Source of the DNA: Chryseobacterium sp. ISL-6
GTDB taxonomy: Bacteria; Bacteroidota; Bacteroidia; Flavobacteriales; Weeksellaceae
Reading direction: 5' to 3'
NCBI RefSeq assembly: GCF_018613715.1
Contig: NZ_JAGGPT010000001.1
Location: 361,919 to 425,918, forward strand
Length of the DNA: 64,000 nucleotides
Shown piece after piece: positions 51,584-60,239 of this stretch. Under the pieces are notes generated by a model that did no database searches, was not told the DNA's origin, and worked only from the letters and a program-made list of their open reading frames with translations. The position numbers were made by a program, and so were the translations under genes. Every line of letters begins with the position of its first letter. Within the stretch, counting starts at the first letter, position 1.

Positions 51584-52750
51584 TTAACTGTTTCTTGCTG
51601 TCACCATTTTCTTTTTTCTCTCTATCATGCTTCTTAACCCTATCATCAGTAAGGCTAGCAGTCCAAAAAAAAGCCCGATCCATGGATTATACTGAACGTC
51701 ATAACGGATAATCATCCAGCCTCCGAGTGTTGTTCCAAGAGTTACTCCCAAATTACCAAATGAAGTAGCCAGACTATTGGCAAACTCCAAAGAATTCGGT
51801 GCTGAAGAGATCATATAAGTGGACGCATTAAGAAAACTCGGGGAATACAGAAACCCCCAAACTCCAATGGCAATAATAGTTATGATCATAGTTCCATCAG
51901 ACCAATATAGAAGTACAGGCATAATAATAGTTCCTGAAAGAAAAAAAGCTGTAGTAAGTGTTATATTTTTGCTAAGCATTTTTCCCGCGATCCAATTGGC
52001 AATGACCCCGATAATTCCAAATAAAAAAAGCATATAACTCACCATGGTAGAATCCATCCCCTTAGCTTTATTCAGATAATCTGCAAAATAACTATAGGTA
52101 GAAAACCAAGCGGTAATCATAAAAAAATTCATTGCTGTGCTGATTATAAAAGTAGGCTGTGTAAGTATTTTAATCTGGCTTCCGTATGTTTTCTTTTCTT
52201 TTACAGGCATAGAGGGCAATACACAATAAATGGCTATTAGTGCAATTAAACTTACAATGGACTGGATGAGAAATGAATATTCCCATGACCACAAACTAGC
52301 AATCCAGGTTGCAAAAGGAACCGTAGTAACCATTGCAATAGCTACCCCACTAAATACAATGCTCATAAGTTGATTACTGTATTTTTTATCAGCCTGTGAT
52401 ACCGCAACAGACAATGCTGTTGCAATATAAACAGGCTGTAAGAAAGCAGGTAAGATTCTTACAAGCATTAAAAGCCAAAACGGAGGAGAAAAATAAGAGA
52501 CAATTCCGGTGATAAGAAATATAAATATCGCAGTAAACATTACACTTTTACGGTTAAATCCTGATGTCAATAAGGTCATAAAAGGTCCTGTTAAAGCAAT
52601 GATTAAAGCGAAAGCACTTAGTAAATAGCCTGCTTTATCTATGCTTATTTTGTAATAGTCTGCTATTTGTGGTAAGATTCCAATGACTCCAAATTCGGTC
52701 GTAATGACTGCAATAAACCCCAGACATCCAATATATGCATACTTTTTCAT
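51584..52750 (-). CDS. MFS transporter (DHA1-like)
   Basis: 388 residues with about 12 helices. TM1 has IAVITTEFGVIGILPQIADYY, the typical start of DHA1 sugar/drug exporters such as AraJ and YdhP, and NRKSVM stands at the loop 2-3 position. It overlaps the alpha/beta hydrolase gene by 4 bases, so the two are translated together. The divergent HxlR-type regulator probably controls both. The substrate is unknown. Confidence 0.9.
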   Translation of the reverse strand: MKKYAYIGCLGFIAVITTEFGVIGILPQIADYYKISIDKAGYLLSAFALIIALTGPFMTLLTSGFNRKSVMFTAIFIFLITGIVSYFSPPFWLLMLVRILPAFLQPVYIATALSVAVSQADKKYSNQLMSIVFSGVAIAMVTTVPFATWIASLWSWEYSFLIQSIVSLIALIAIYCVLPSMPVKEKKTYGSQIKILTQPTFIISTAMNFFMITAWFSTYSYFADYLNKAKGMDSTMVSYMLFLFGIIGVIANWIAGKMLSKNITLTTAFFLSGTIIMPVLLYWSDGTMIITIIAIGVWGFLYSPSFLNASTYMISSAPNSLEFANSLATSFGNLGVTLGTTLGGWMIIRYDVQYNPWIGLFFGLLALLMIGLRSMIERKKKMVTARNS

Positions 52751-53691
52751 CCCTGCTTTTCTGTGATGGTTTCAAAATTCTGACTGGCAAAAATCGCCAT
52801 CTCATCTACAGCTTTCTGAACTTCATTTAGAATTTCTCCCATATGCATAAAGCCATGAACCATATCTTTATAGAAGCTGATATGGACAGGAATCCCTGTA
52901 TCTTTCATATGCTGTGCCAGTTCTTCTCCTTCATCTCTTAATGGATCATGCTCTGCTAAAATAACCATAGTAGGGGGTGTATTTTTAAAATCTTCAATTA
53001 GTATAGGAACTGCTAAAGGAGCAGGTTGGTTTTCTCCCGTAGGATAATAATGTTTCCAGGCTTCAATTCCACCTTTTTTGTTTAAAACAGGTCCATTTTC
53101 ATAGATTGACCAGGAGTTTGTATTGAGTTTATTATCAGCTGCAGGATAAATTAAGATCTGAAACTTAAACAGTTCCCCTAGCTGTGTTGAAACACTGGTA
53201 GCAAGTGCTCCACCTGCACTGTCACCTATGATCCCAATCTGATGCCTGTCGATCCCCAGAGATACAGCATTATCAACAACCCATTTTACCACATGAGTAC
53301 AATCATTGAGTCCGGCAGGGAAAGGATGCTCCGGAGCCAATCTATAATCTATAAAAATGACAACTGACCCAGTTTTATTGGCTAATTTCCGAACGACAGC
53401 ATCATGGGTTTCAAAGCCCCCCGCAATAAACCATCCTCCATGTATATAGATGATGGCTGAAGAGCTTGGATTTTCCCTTCCTTTTGGACGATACACTCTA
53501 GTTGGTATTTCATGTTTTCCGTGGGTAATATTGAATTCCTCAATCATCTTTACAGCCTCTTTTTTTTCACTCAATTGAAACGTCATGGTATCAAGGTATT
53601 TTCGGGTTTCTTCTAATGGATTAAGTGCATTGAATAGCTGTATTTTTTCTAAATGATTTAAAATTTGAGTTATCGGTAATGTTAATTGCAT
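52747..53691 (-). CDS. Alpha/beta hydrolase (hormone-sensitive-lipase type esterase)
   Basis: 314 residues. The HSL oxyanion motif HGGWF is near residue 85 and the nucleophile elbow is GDSAGG near residue 158; Asp and His of the triad fit EHDPLRDEG and VHGFMH. No signal peptide is seen. Enzymes of this group cleave short-chain esters. The gene overlaps the MFS gene by 4 bases and is divergent from an HxlR regulator, an arrangement suggesting a small detoxification unit. Confidence 0.92.
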   Translation of the reverse strand: MQLTLPITQILNHLEKIQLFNALNPLEETRKYLDTMTFQLSEKKEAVKMIEEFNITHGKHEIPTRVYRPKGRENPSSSAIIYIHGGWFIAGGFETHDAVVRKLANKTGSVVIFIDYRLAPEHPFPAGLNDCTHVVKWVVDNAVSLGIDRHQIGIIGDSAGGALATSVSTQLGELFKFQILIYPAADNKLNTNSWSIYENGPVLNKKGGIEAWKHYYPTGENQPAPLAVPILIEDFKNTPPTMVILAEHDPLRDEGEELAQHMKDTGIPVHISFYKDMVHGFMHMGEILNEVQKAVDEMAIFASQNFETITEKQG

Positions 53692-53798
53692 TTTTCTTTT
53701 TATTTTATGTTAAATATTTTATTGCAGGAAACTTTAGCGCTATTGTTCCCATTACTGAATATTTTCAGTTTGCAGGGACAAAATTAATTTTCAAATCT

Positions 53799-53820
53799 TA
53801 CATTTGCACTGTATACAGTG
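53799..53820. promoter_or_regulatory. HxlR promoter element followed by a perfect palindrome
   Basis: TACATTTG (53799-53806, plus strand) matches TAnnTTTG and is followed at once by CACTGTATACAGTG (53807-53820), a perfect 14-bp palindrome covering the predicted start site. It fits an operator for autorepression by the HxlR protein starting at 53851. Confidence 0.6.
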
Positions 53821-53850
53821 AATTGTATGGGACTAACAAATTTGTAAGCC

Positions 53851-54216
53851 ATGGGGGAAATAAAAGAAAATTCGACAAATAGCATCAATAGAAAATACAT
53901 ACAGGAATGTGATCTGTCGTATGCAGTTTGTAAAATTGGAGGAAGATGGAAATTATTGATATTAAATCAATTAAAGGATAATAAATTGCGCTTCAGTGAA
54001 GTCCGCGACCGAATTTGCGGAATCACAGAAAGAATGCTGACGCTACAATTGAGAGAGCTGGAAAAAGAAAGTCTTATCAAGAGAACTGTGTATGCTGAAG
54101 TTCCAACAAGAGTAGATTACGAATTGACAGATATTGCCAGAGAACTGATCCCGATATGGGAAGTGTTGGAAAAATGGGGTGAGAAACACCGGAAATTAAT
54201 AAAAAACGGACATTAA
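53851..54216 (+). CDS. HxlR family transcriptional regulator
   Basis: 121 residues. The winged helix pattern is clear: AVCKIGGRWKLLILNQLKDNKLRFSEVRD, ITERMLTLQLRELEKESLIKRTVYAEVPTRVDYELT and SLIP-like IPIWEVLEKWGEKH. Two cysteines, Cys20 and Cys27 (QECDLSYAVCK), lie near the position where some members sense thiol-reactive compounds. It is divergent from the hydrolase-MFS pair and preceded by a perfect palindrome. Confidence 0.92.
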   Translation: MGEIKENSTNSINRKYIQECDLSYAVCKIGGRWKLLILNQLKDNKLRFSEVRDRICGITERMLTLQLRELEKESLIKRTVYAEVPTRVDYELTDIARELIPIWEVLEKWGEKHRKLIKNGH

Positions 54217-54270
54217 CAACTGATCTTAAAAATTAAAGGAAATCACAAATAGTATTTTAACCGGACACAA

Positions 54271-55458
54271 TTAAGAATTACTGGTCACTTTTTTATTAAA
54301 TAATATGTGGGCTATCAAAGCCAGAAGTCCGAAACTAGCCCCTACAAAACATACTCCATTCCACTGTGCGTAATGCCAGGCAATGGAAGCCAGCCAGGTT
54401 CCAAGTGATCCACCAATGAAATAACAAACCATATAAACGGTATTTAATCTGTTGACTGCATTGGTTTTAATTAAAAAATAATTGGTCTGATTCATAATAT
54501 GGCTTGATTGAACACCAAGGTCAACAAGGATAACACCTACAATCAATCCCCAATAGGTTTCACCTGCAAAATATGTAAATGCCCAGCTTCCCAGTACGAT
54601 AAGTAATGAATACAGGATGATCCTGTTCAGATCCATAAATTTTTGAAATTTCCCAACTTTAGCGGCAGCTAATGCTCCAACGGCTCCTGCCAATCCGAAA
54701 CTTCCTACAACAGATGAACCGGCATTAAAAGGAGCTTTTTCCATATGAAAAGCCAGAGATGTAAACAATGCACACATTGAACCGAAAGCCATTGCTCCAC
54801 GGAAAGAGGCCAATTGTAAAACAGGTTGTGTTCTGGCTAAGTGAAATACAGAGCGCATCAGTTCTTTATAAGTCCCTTTGAAATTAGGAAGCAGATCCGG
54901 AAGCATTTTATATACCGCGATCCAGACAACGATCATTACACCCGCAGCAATGCCAAACATGGCTCTCCAACCCCATATTTCACCCACAATTCCACCTACA
55001 AAACGTGATAAGAGAATGCCCATCAGTAAACCTGACATCACCACTCCAATATTGGAAGACCGCTCTTCATCAGATGAGAGCTCAGCAGCGATAGGCACAA
55101 AAAGCTGGGGAATTACAGAAGTCATCCCAATTAGTAAACTGGCAGCATAAAGCATCCACAAATGAGTGGCAAAAGTCATCCATAAAAGAGATCCGAAAAC
55201 CAGAAAAAGATCTGCCAGTATCAGTTTTTTACGTAGAAATTTATCCCCAAGAGGGACAATTAGTAAAAGTCCTAATGCATATCCTACCTGAGTAAGTACA
55301 GAAATTTTACTTGCTGCACTTTCAGAAACATCCAGGTCGTCAGAAATAAGAGCCAGTAAGGGTTGGTTATAATAATTATTTGCAACTACCAGTCCTGAAA
55401 TAATAGCCATTAGCCAGATTACAGTACGTGAAATACCAGGAGATGAGCTCGTCTGCAT
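54271..55458 (-). CDS. MFS transporter
   Basis: 395 residues with about 12 helices: NNYYNQPLLALISDDLDVSE near TM1, GLLLIVPLGDKFLRKKLIL carrying the loop 2-3 motif, and SDEERSSNIGVVMSGLLMGILLSR. This pattern matches DHA1-like transporters widespread in soil bacteria. It converges with the HxlR gene (54 bases between stops). The CAT-like gene lies 103 bases upstream on the same strand, so a joint resistance unit is possible. Confidence 0.9.
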   Translation of the reverse strand: MQTSSSPGISRTVIWLMAIISGLVVANNYYNQPLLALISDDLDVSESAASKISVLTQVGYALGLLLIVPLGDKFLRKKLILADLFLVFGSLLWMTFATHLWMLYAASLLIGMTSVIPQLFVPIAAELSSDEERSSNIGVVMSGLLMGILLSRFVGGIVGEIWGWRAMFGIAAGVMIVVWIAVYKMLPDLLPNFKGTYKELMRSVFHLARTQPVLQLASFRGAMAFGSMCALFTSLAFHMEKAPFNAGSSVVGSFGLAGAVGALAAAKVGKFQKFMDLNRIILYSLLIVLGSWAFTYFAGETYWGLIVGVILVDLGVQSSHIMNQTNYFLIKTNAVNRLNTVYMVCYFIGGSLGTWLASIAWHYAQWNGVCFVGASFGLLALIAHILFNKKVTSNS

Positions 55459-55561
55459 AGCAAAATTTTAAATTTAAATTTAATGAAAGAAATTAGTGAA
55501 CTAAAGAATGGAATATCTTTTAGATAGACACAAAGATACCTATTTATATGAAAAATATTTC

Positions 55562-56188
55562 TTAAAGATCCAGCTGTCTTTGAAATTCTTCCAGATATTT
55601 TGCAATATGAAGACCGTCAGCCAGACCGTGATGTGCTTCAATAGAAACAGGCAGGTATTTTCTCCCCTCGCGGATACTAAATTTTCCAAACGTAATTTTG
55701 GGGATAGATTCTGTTGGATCAAGATTAGTAGGATGTAGCAAAGCACTGAAAGTATTCCACGGAATGGTAGAATGTCTTATTAAAGCTTTAGTCACAGTAT
55801 CGGTACTCAATCTTAACCCTGAAGAATTTTGTACCGCTTTAACTTCTTCCTGAAGTTCAGCATTAAAAGTTTCAAATTGTTCTGAAAAAGGAATAAATGA
55901 AAAACCAAAGGTTCCATCAGCTCGGGCAATGGTGGTTCCGGCGTGGATGACATCAAATAGAACAACCTGATCATCTACGATCCGCATTTTTAATTCATCC
56001 ACAGAATTTATTGCGGCCATTGATTTATGAAGGTAATAGGCAAAAAAAGAATAGCCATTTGCTTTTACCGTATCATAAGCCGTAGTACAATCTACTTCTG
56101 TTGTAAAACCAAAATATGGACTTGCCATTTTTGAAAAAAAATTAAAATGTTCTTTTCTGTTCCATTGTTCAACATCGATGATCTTCAT
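55562..56188 (-). CDS. CatA-type chloramphenicol acetyltransferase-like protein
   Basis: 208 residues from ATG 56188 (MKIIDVEQW); the frame stays open 79 codons further up but that part is AT-rich and not family-like. The catalytic HHxxxDG motif is HHGLADG at residues 186-192, and PYFGFTTEVDCT and FGFSFIPFSEQF match type A CAT. The family acetylates chloramphenicol with acetyl-CoA as a trimer. A resistance role is likely by homology but activity and substrate are not shown by sequence. Confidence 0.85.
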   Translation of the reverse strand: MKIIDVEQWNRKEHFNFFSKMASPYFGFTTEVDCTTAYDTVKANGYSFFAYYLHKSMAAINSVDELKMRIVDDQVVLFDVIHAGTTIARADGTFGFSFIPFSEQFETFNAELQEEVKAVQNSSGLRLSTDTVTKALIRHSTIPWNTFSALLHPTNLDPTESIPKITFGKFSIREGRKYLPVSIEAHHGLADGLHIAKYLEEFQRQLDL

Positions 56189-56501
56189 TTTACTTACTGC
56201 TTTATCATTTCTGCAAATTTCCGTAAGTTTTCTGATTATAAAAAATTCCAAGATGAAAAATTTAAGCTTATTTCTACCATAAGATTGATATGTAATATTT
56301 ATATTAATTAATGAATTTAAATAATAAAGGATCTGATTTAAATATTGTTTAACCACATATTTCCCTAAATTTATATGATGTAATAATGATAAAGTTTCAG
56401 AGTACAAAATGTGCAGTTTTAACACAAATCATCGATGTCAATTTATGATAAGTTGCTGTCTGTCATCAATACTTTTTACATTATACATTAACACAAAAAA
56501 T
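56189..56501. other. 313-bp divergent intergenic region
   Basis: AT-rich sequence between the CAT-like gene (minus) and the aldo/keto reductase gene (plus). It should hold both promoters, but no exact TAnnTTTG element was found and no convincing hairpin or small gene was seen. Open frames that run into it from both sides look non-coding. Confidence 0.5.
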
Positions 56502-57485
56502 ATGAATTACAGAAAATTAGGATGCAGTGAACTGGAAGTCTCAGCGATCACGCTTAGAGCTTGGGCTACTGGAGGTTGGATGTGGAAGAGCAAAGATCGA
56601 AAGGAAGCTGTTGAAGCAATTAAAGCGTCTCATGATGTTGGAGTGACTTCTATTGATACTGCCCCAATTTATGGACAGGGAGCCAGTGAGGAAATTGTTG
56701 GAGAGGCTATTAAAGGATTTTCTCGTGATAAAGTTCAAATTCTCACAAAATTCGGGATGCGTTGGGATTTGGAGAAAGGAGATTTTGCAATGAAAAGCTA
56801 TGATCATAATGGAAATGCGATCGAAGTTTATAAATATGCGGGAAAAGAAAGCATTATTTATGAATGTGAACAAAGCTTAAAGAGATTAGGAACTGATTAT
56901 ATTGATCTGTATCAAATTCACTGGCCAGATTCTACCACTCCCATCGATGAAACTTTTGAGGCTGTTTTAAAATTAATAGAACAGGGAAAAGTGCGTTTTG
57001 CAGGAGTTTGTAATTATACTGCATCGCAGATACAGCAAGCCGAAAGAACGCTTCCTTTGGTTTCTAACCAAATTCCATTCAATATGGTCAACCGCACCGT
57101 TGAAAGTGAAACAGTTTCTTACTGCATAGATCACAACAAGTCTGTATTGGCTTACAGCCCATTAGAAAGAGGATTGTTAACAGGGGAAATACATTCCGGT
57201 TATGAGTTTAAACCCGGTGATCATAGAGCTAGTTTACCTCATTTTCAACCCCAGTTTGTTGAAAAAACAAATGTCTTTTTAGATAAAATTAAACCTATTG
57301 CAGAACAGCATAATGCAAGTTTGAGTCAGTTGGTTTTAAGATGGACTATTGAAAGACCTGGAATCACTATCGCCTTAGCAGGAGCCAGAAATGCGGAACA
57401 AGCTGTTCAAAATGCAAATGCAATTCATATTAATTTAAGCAAAGAAGAACTGAAAACAATCGATGATCTGGTAAATACTTTTTAA
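56502..57485 (+). CDS. Aldo/keto reductase
   Basis: 327 residues from ATG 56502 (MNYRKLGCSELEVSAI). Catalytic tetrad positions are seen: Asp and Tyr in SIDTAPIYGQGASEE near residue 55-60, Lys in ILTKFG, His in YQIHWPD. The C-terminal GARNAEQAVQNANA is the NADPH-binding loop. The subgroup resembles bacterial AKRs such as YghZ or Tas. It leads a run with a beta-hydroxyacid dehydrogenase-like gene 88 bases downstream. Confidence 0.93.
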   Translation: MNYRKLGCSELEVSAITLRAWATGGWMWKSKDRKEAVEAIKASHDVGVTSIDTAPIYGQGASEEIVGEAIKGFSRDKVQILTKFGMRWDLEKGDFAMKSYDHNGNAIEVYKYAGKESIIYECEQSLKRLGTDYIDLYQIHWPDSTTPIDETFEAVLKLIEQGKVRFAGVCNYTASQIQQAERTLPLVSNQIPFNMVNRTVESETVSYCIDHNKSVLAYSPLERGLLTGEIHSGYEFKPGDHRASLPHFQPQFVEKTNVFLDKIKPIAEQHNASLSQLVLRWTIERPGITIALAGARNAEQAVQNANAIHINLSKEELKTIDDLVNTF

Positions 57486-57573
57486 AAACTAAAGATTAAA
57501 AGTTGAAATTATCGACCATAATAGTCTTTTCTATTTACTCTTTACTCTCATTATCATTAATATTATAAAAGCT

Positions 57574-58419
57574 ATGGAAAATACAAAATTAGGGTTTATT
57601 GGATTAGGAAATATGGGAAATCCAATGGCCAAAAATCTGGAAAAAGCGGGATTTCCGCTATCTGTTTATAACAGAACAATTGAAAAAGCGGAAGACTTTA
57701 AAGAAAAATCAACAGTTTACAGTAAGGTTTCAGATGTGATTAAAAACAGTGATGTTATTTTTACAATGCTGACCAATGATGATGCAGTAAGAGCAGTATA
57801 TGAAGAAATACTATCAGTAGATATTCATGGTAAACTGTTCGTTGATATGAGTACTATTTCTCCTGAGGCAAGTAATGATATTTCTTCCGCTGTTAAAATA
57901 AAAGAAGCCGGATTTATTGATGCTCCTGTTGCCGGAAGTACAAAACCTGCTGCTGATGGTACCCTGATTATTATGGTAGGTGGCGAAGAAAAAGATGTAG
58001 AGCGTGCACAACCTTATTTACAAAAGCTTGGAAAAACCATCAAGCATTTGGGAGAGAATGGAAAAGGAATTGCTGCAAAATTATCAGTAAACTATTTCAT
58101 ATCTACCCTATATCAAGGACTTGCTGAGACTGTTTTATTTTCGGATAAGCTAGGAATAGAACGTAAAGATATGCTGGACATTATTAATGAGAGCGCAAGT
58201 GGTAGTGGTGCTACAAAAGTTAAAACACCATTACTGGTGAATGATAACTATGAACCGGCATTTGCATTAGATCTTATGTTAAAAGATATTCTTCTCGCCA
58301 AAAAAGCGGGAGCTGATTATCCATTATCAAAAACATTAATTGATACCTACCAGTCGGCTCATGATGCGGGATTTGGAAAAGATGATGTGATCGGTATTAT
58401 CAATTATCTGAAAAAATAA
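57574..58419 (+). CDS. NAD(P)-binding beta-hydroxyacid dehydrogenase-like protein
   Basis: 281 residues. Rossmann motif GFIGLGNMGNPMAKNL (residues 8-23), substrate loop DAPVAGSTKPAADGTLIIMVGG, and the catalytic Lys in GNGKGIAAKLSVNYF near residue 170. The group includes 3-hydroxyisobutyrate and glyoxylate/succinic semialdehyde reductases. The PPC-domain gene follows after 18 bases. The exact substrate cannot be told. Confidence 0.92.
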   Translation: MENTKLGFIGLGNMGNPMAKNLEKAGFPLSVYNRTIEKAEDFKEKSTVYSKVSDVIKNSDVIFTMLTNDDAVRAVYEEILSVDIHGKLFVDMSTISPEASNDISSAVKIKEAGFIDAPVAGSTKPAADGTLIIMVGGEEKDVERAQPYLQKLGKTIKHLGENGKGIAAKLSVNYFISTLYQGLAETVLFSDKLGIERKDMLDIINESASGSGATKVKTPLLVNDNYEPAFALDLMLKDILLAKKAGADYPLSKTLIDTYQSAHDAGFGKDDVIGIINYLKK

Positions 58420-58437
58420 TCATTATAAAAACATGGT

Positions 58438-58893
58438 ATGAACACGGATATTTTTAAAGGAACTCTTTGGACTGCTAAAAAAGTAGATGAGATCTATATT
58501 GTAAGTGTAAAAGACAGGTCAGGTATTGTAGAAGCATTGACGGACTTTGTTAAGGTTCAAAAAATACAGTCCGGAGAGATAACAGGAATAGGTGCAGTAA
58601 GCGAGGCAACACTTCGGTTTTTTGTTCCTTCGACAAAAAATTATGTCGATAAGACTTTCAATGAACAAATGGAGGCCTCTAATATTTCAGGAAATGTTTC
58701 AGTAATGGATGATAAACCACTACTCCATTTGCATATCACGTTGGGAAGACAGGACTATACCGCTTTGGCAGGACATCTCTTGGATGCAAAGATCCGCGGT
58801 GCAGGAGAATTTATTTTTTATCCTTTGAACACAAAAATGGTAAAAGTTAAAGATGATGAAGTTGGGATTAATTTTTATGATTTTGAAAAATAA
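58438..58893 (+). CDS. PPC/DUF296 domain protein
   Basis: 151 residues. The PPC (plants and prokaryotes conserved) domain fills the chain: GIVEALTDFVKVQKIQSGEITGIGAVSEATLRFF and the marked HLHITLGRQDYTALAGHLLDAKI near residues 98-120, with metal-binding-type His residues. In plants the domain joins AT-hook DNA binders; in bacteria it occurs alone with unknown function, as here. The start at 58438 lies 18 bases after the dehydrogenase gene. Confidence 0.88.
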   Translation: MNTDIFKGTLWTAKKVDEIYIVSVKDRSGIVEALTDFVKVQKIQSGEITGIGAVSEATLRFFVPSTKNYVDKTFNEQMEASNISGNVSVMDDKPLLHLHITLGRQDYTALAGHLLDAKIRGAGEFIFYPLNTKMVKVKDDEVGINFYDFEK

Positions 58894-58972
58894 TGCTCCA
58901 AATCCAATCATAAAAGATACTATATATAGGCACTTTTGTATGCATAAAAAGAGAACTTAACAAATACAAACA

Positions 58973-59050
58973 ATGAAATTGGTTTTGAAGCCATCAGAAA
59001 ATCAAGCCATCCACGATTTGGTTATACCTTTGGTGGATTCAGTTAAGTAG
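58973..59050 (+). CDS. Possible 25-residue small ORF or gene remnant
   Basis: ATG at 58973 begins a 25-codon frame (MKLVLKPSENQAIHDLVIPL and five more residues) ending in TAG at 59050. It has sense-like codon choice and no known match I can recall. It may be a leftover of a lost gene or a small protein; support is weak. Confidence 0.2.
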   Translation: MKLVLKPSENQAIHDLVIPLVDSVK

Positions 59051-59065
59051 AATTTTATTTTCCTT

Positions 59066-59081
59066 ATGATCTTTGTATCAT
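59066..59081. promoter_or_regulatory. ATGAT-N6-ATCAT palindrome upstream of an SDR gene
   Basis: ATGAT-CTTTGT-ATCAT lies 25 bases before the ATG at 59107. It could be an operator of the SDR-Atu4866-AraC run. Confidence 0.3.
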
Positions 59082-59106
59082 CAATTAAGATCAAAAAATA
59101 AAGAAA

Positions 59107-59958
59107 ATGGAAACAAAAAAAGTATGGTTCGTTACTGGTGCCTCTAAAGGATTGGGACTTAATTTAGTTAAAAAATTACTAGCCGAAGGATATCGTGTAG
59201 CAGCAACGAGTAGAAATGCGGATTCTCTGATTAAAGAGATTGGTAGTGCATCTGAAACATTTTTACCCCTGGAAGTCAATTTGAAAGAGAATTCAAGTGT
59301 TAAGGAGGCTGTTGAAAAAAGTATAGCTCATTTTGGACAACTTGATGTTATTGTAAACAATGCCGGATATGCGCAGGTTGGTTCTTTAGAAGAGCTTTCT
59401 GATGAGGAATCACGTGAAAATTTTGATGTTAATGTATTTGGAGCATTAAATGTTGTCAGAAATGTAATGCCTTATTTACGAAATCAGAGATCAGGAAATA
59501 TATTTAATATTTCTTCAGTAGCAGGTTTCTCCGGTGGTTTTGCAGGTTGGGGGATCTATTGTTCCACCAAGTTTGCTATGGCAGGATTTACAGAAGCACT
59601 GGCAGAGGAAGTTAAAGAATTTGGCGTAAAAGCTACTGTTGTATATCCTGGATATTTTCGTACAGAATTTCTTACAAAAGGATCAATCAGAACTCCTGAA
59701 AATGCTATCGAAGATTACAAAATGGCACGTGAATCTCAACAACTGCATCTTGATACCATTAATGGAAATCAGATGAATGATCCAGAAAAAGGAGCAGAAG
59801 TTCTCATTGCGATGAGTAAAGAAGAGCATCCACCTGTACATTTGTTATTAGGAAATGAAACGATTGATTTACTTAAAAATAAAATCGATATCCTAACCCA
59901 AGATGCTGAAAAATGGAAAAATTATACCCTATCTACAGCTTATACTGAACTTTCATAA
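59107..59958 (+). CDS. Short-chain dehydrogenase/reductase
   Basis: 283 residues. TGASKGLG near residue 12, NNAG, Ser in NISSVAGFSGG and Tyr/Lys in YCSTK, with the extended C-terminal region YPGYFRTEFLTKGS. It is close in design to the SDR at 22964-23803. It is followed after 9 bases by an Atu4866 gene and then an AraC regulator, forming a compact unit. Confidence 0.92.
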   Translation: METKKVWFVTGASKGLGLNLVKKLLAEGYRVAATSRNADSLIKEIGSASETFLPLEVNLKENSSVKEAVEKSIAHFGQLDVIVNNAGYAQVGSLEELSDEESRENFDVNVFGALNVVRNVMPYLRNQRSGNIFNISSVAGFSGGFAGWGIYCSTKFAMAGFTEALAEEVKEFGVKATVVYPGYFRTEFLTKGSIRTPENAIEDYKMARESQQLHLDTINGNQMNDPEKGAEVLIAMSKEEHPPVHLLLGNETIDLLKNKIDILTQDAEKWKNYTLSTAYTELS

Positions 59959-59967
59959 AAAGTACCT

Positions 59968-60222
59968 ATGAACAATACGATAGAAGAAACAAAAGAATAT
60001 ATCGGAATGTGGGTAACCAAAGACGGTCACATCCGCCATGAATTATTACCCGACAATCGATACGACGAAGCCCGTGGTTCGCGTGAAAGTGCCTACCAGG
60101 GAAGTTATTGGGTTTCAGGAGATCATATTGATTATAAAGATGATACTGGATTTACCGCAGACGGCGACTTTAAAGATGGGATATTATACCACGGTGGTAT
60201 GGTTTTTTATAAAGAAAATTGA
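59968..60222 (+). CDS. Atu4866-domain protein
   Basis: 84 residues. The chain matches the small Atu4866 domain: GMWVTKDGHIRHELLPD, RYDEARGSRESAYQGSYW and HIDYKDDTGFTADGDF. It is a compact beta fold of unknown function known mostly from structural genomics. It lies between an SDR gene and an AraC gene with gaps of 9 and 17 bases, so it is almost certainly co-expressed with them. Confidence 0.9.
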   Translation: MNNTIEETKEYIGMWVTKDGHIRHELLPDNRYDEARGSRESAYQGSYWVSGDHIDYKDDTGFTADGDFKDGILYHGGMVFYKEN

Positions 60223-60239
60223 TTTACTAAATTAGCACG

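Noticed and set aside
55562..56425. N-terminal extension of the CAT-like protein by 79 residues
   Set aside because: The extra part is rich in Leu, Ile, Asn and Tyr as expected for translated AT-rich DNA and does not belong to the CAT family, which starts near MKIIDVEQW.
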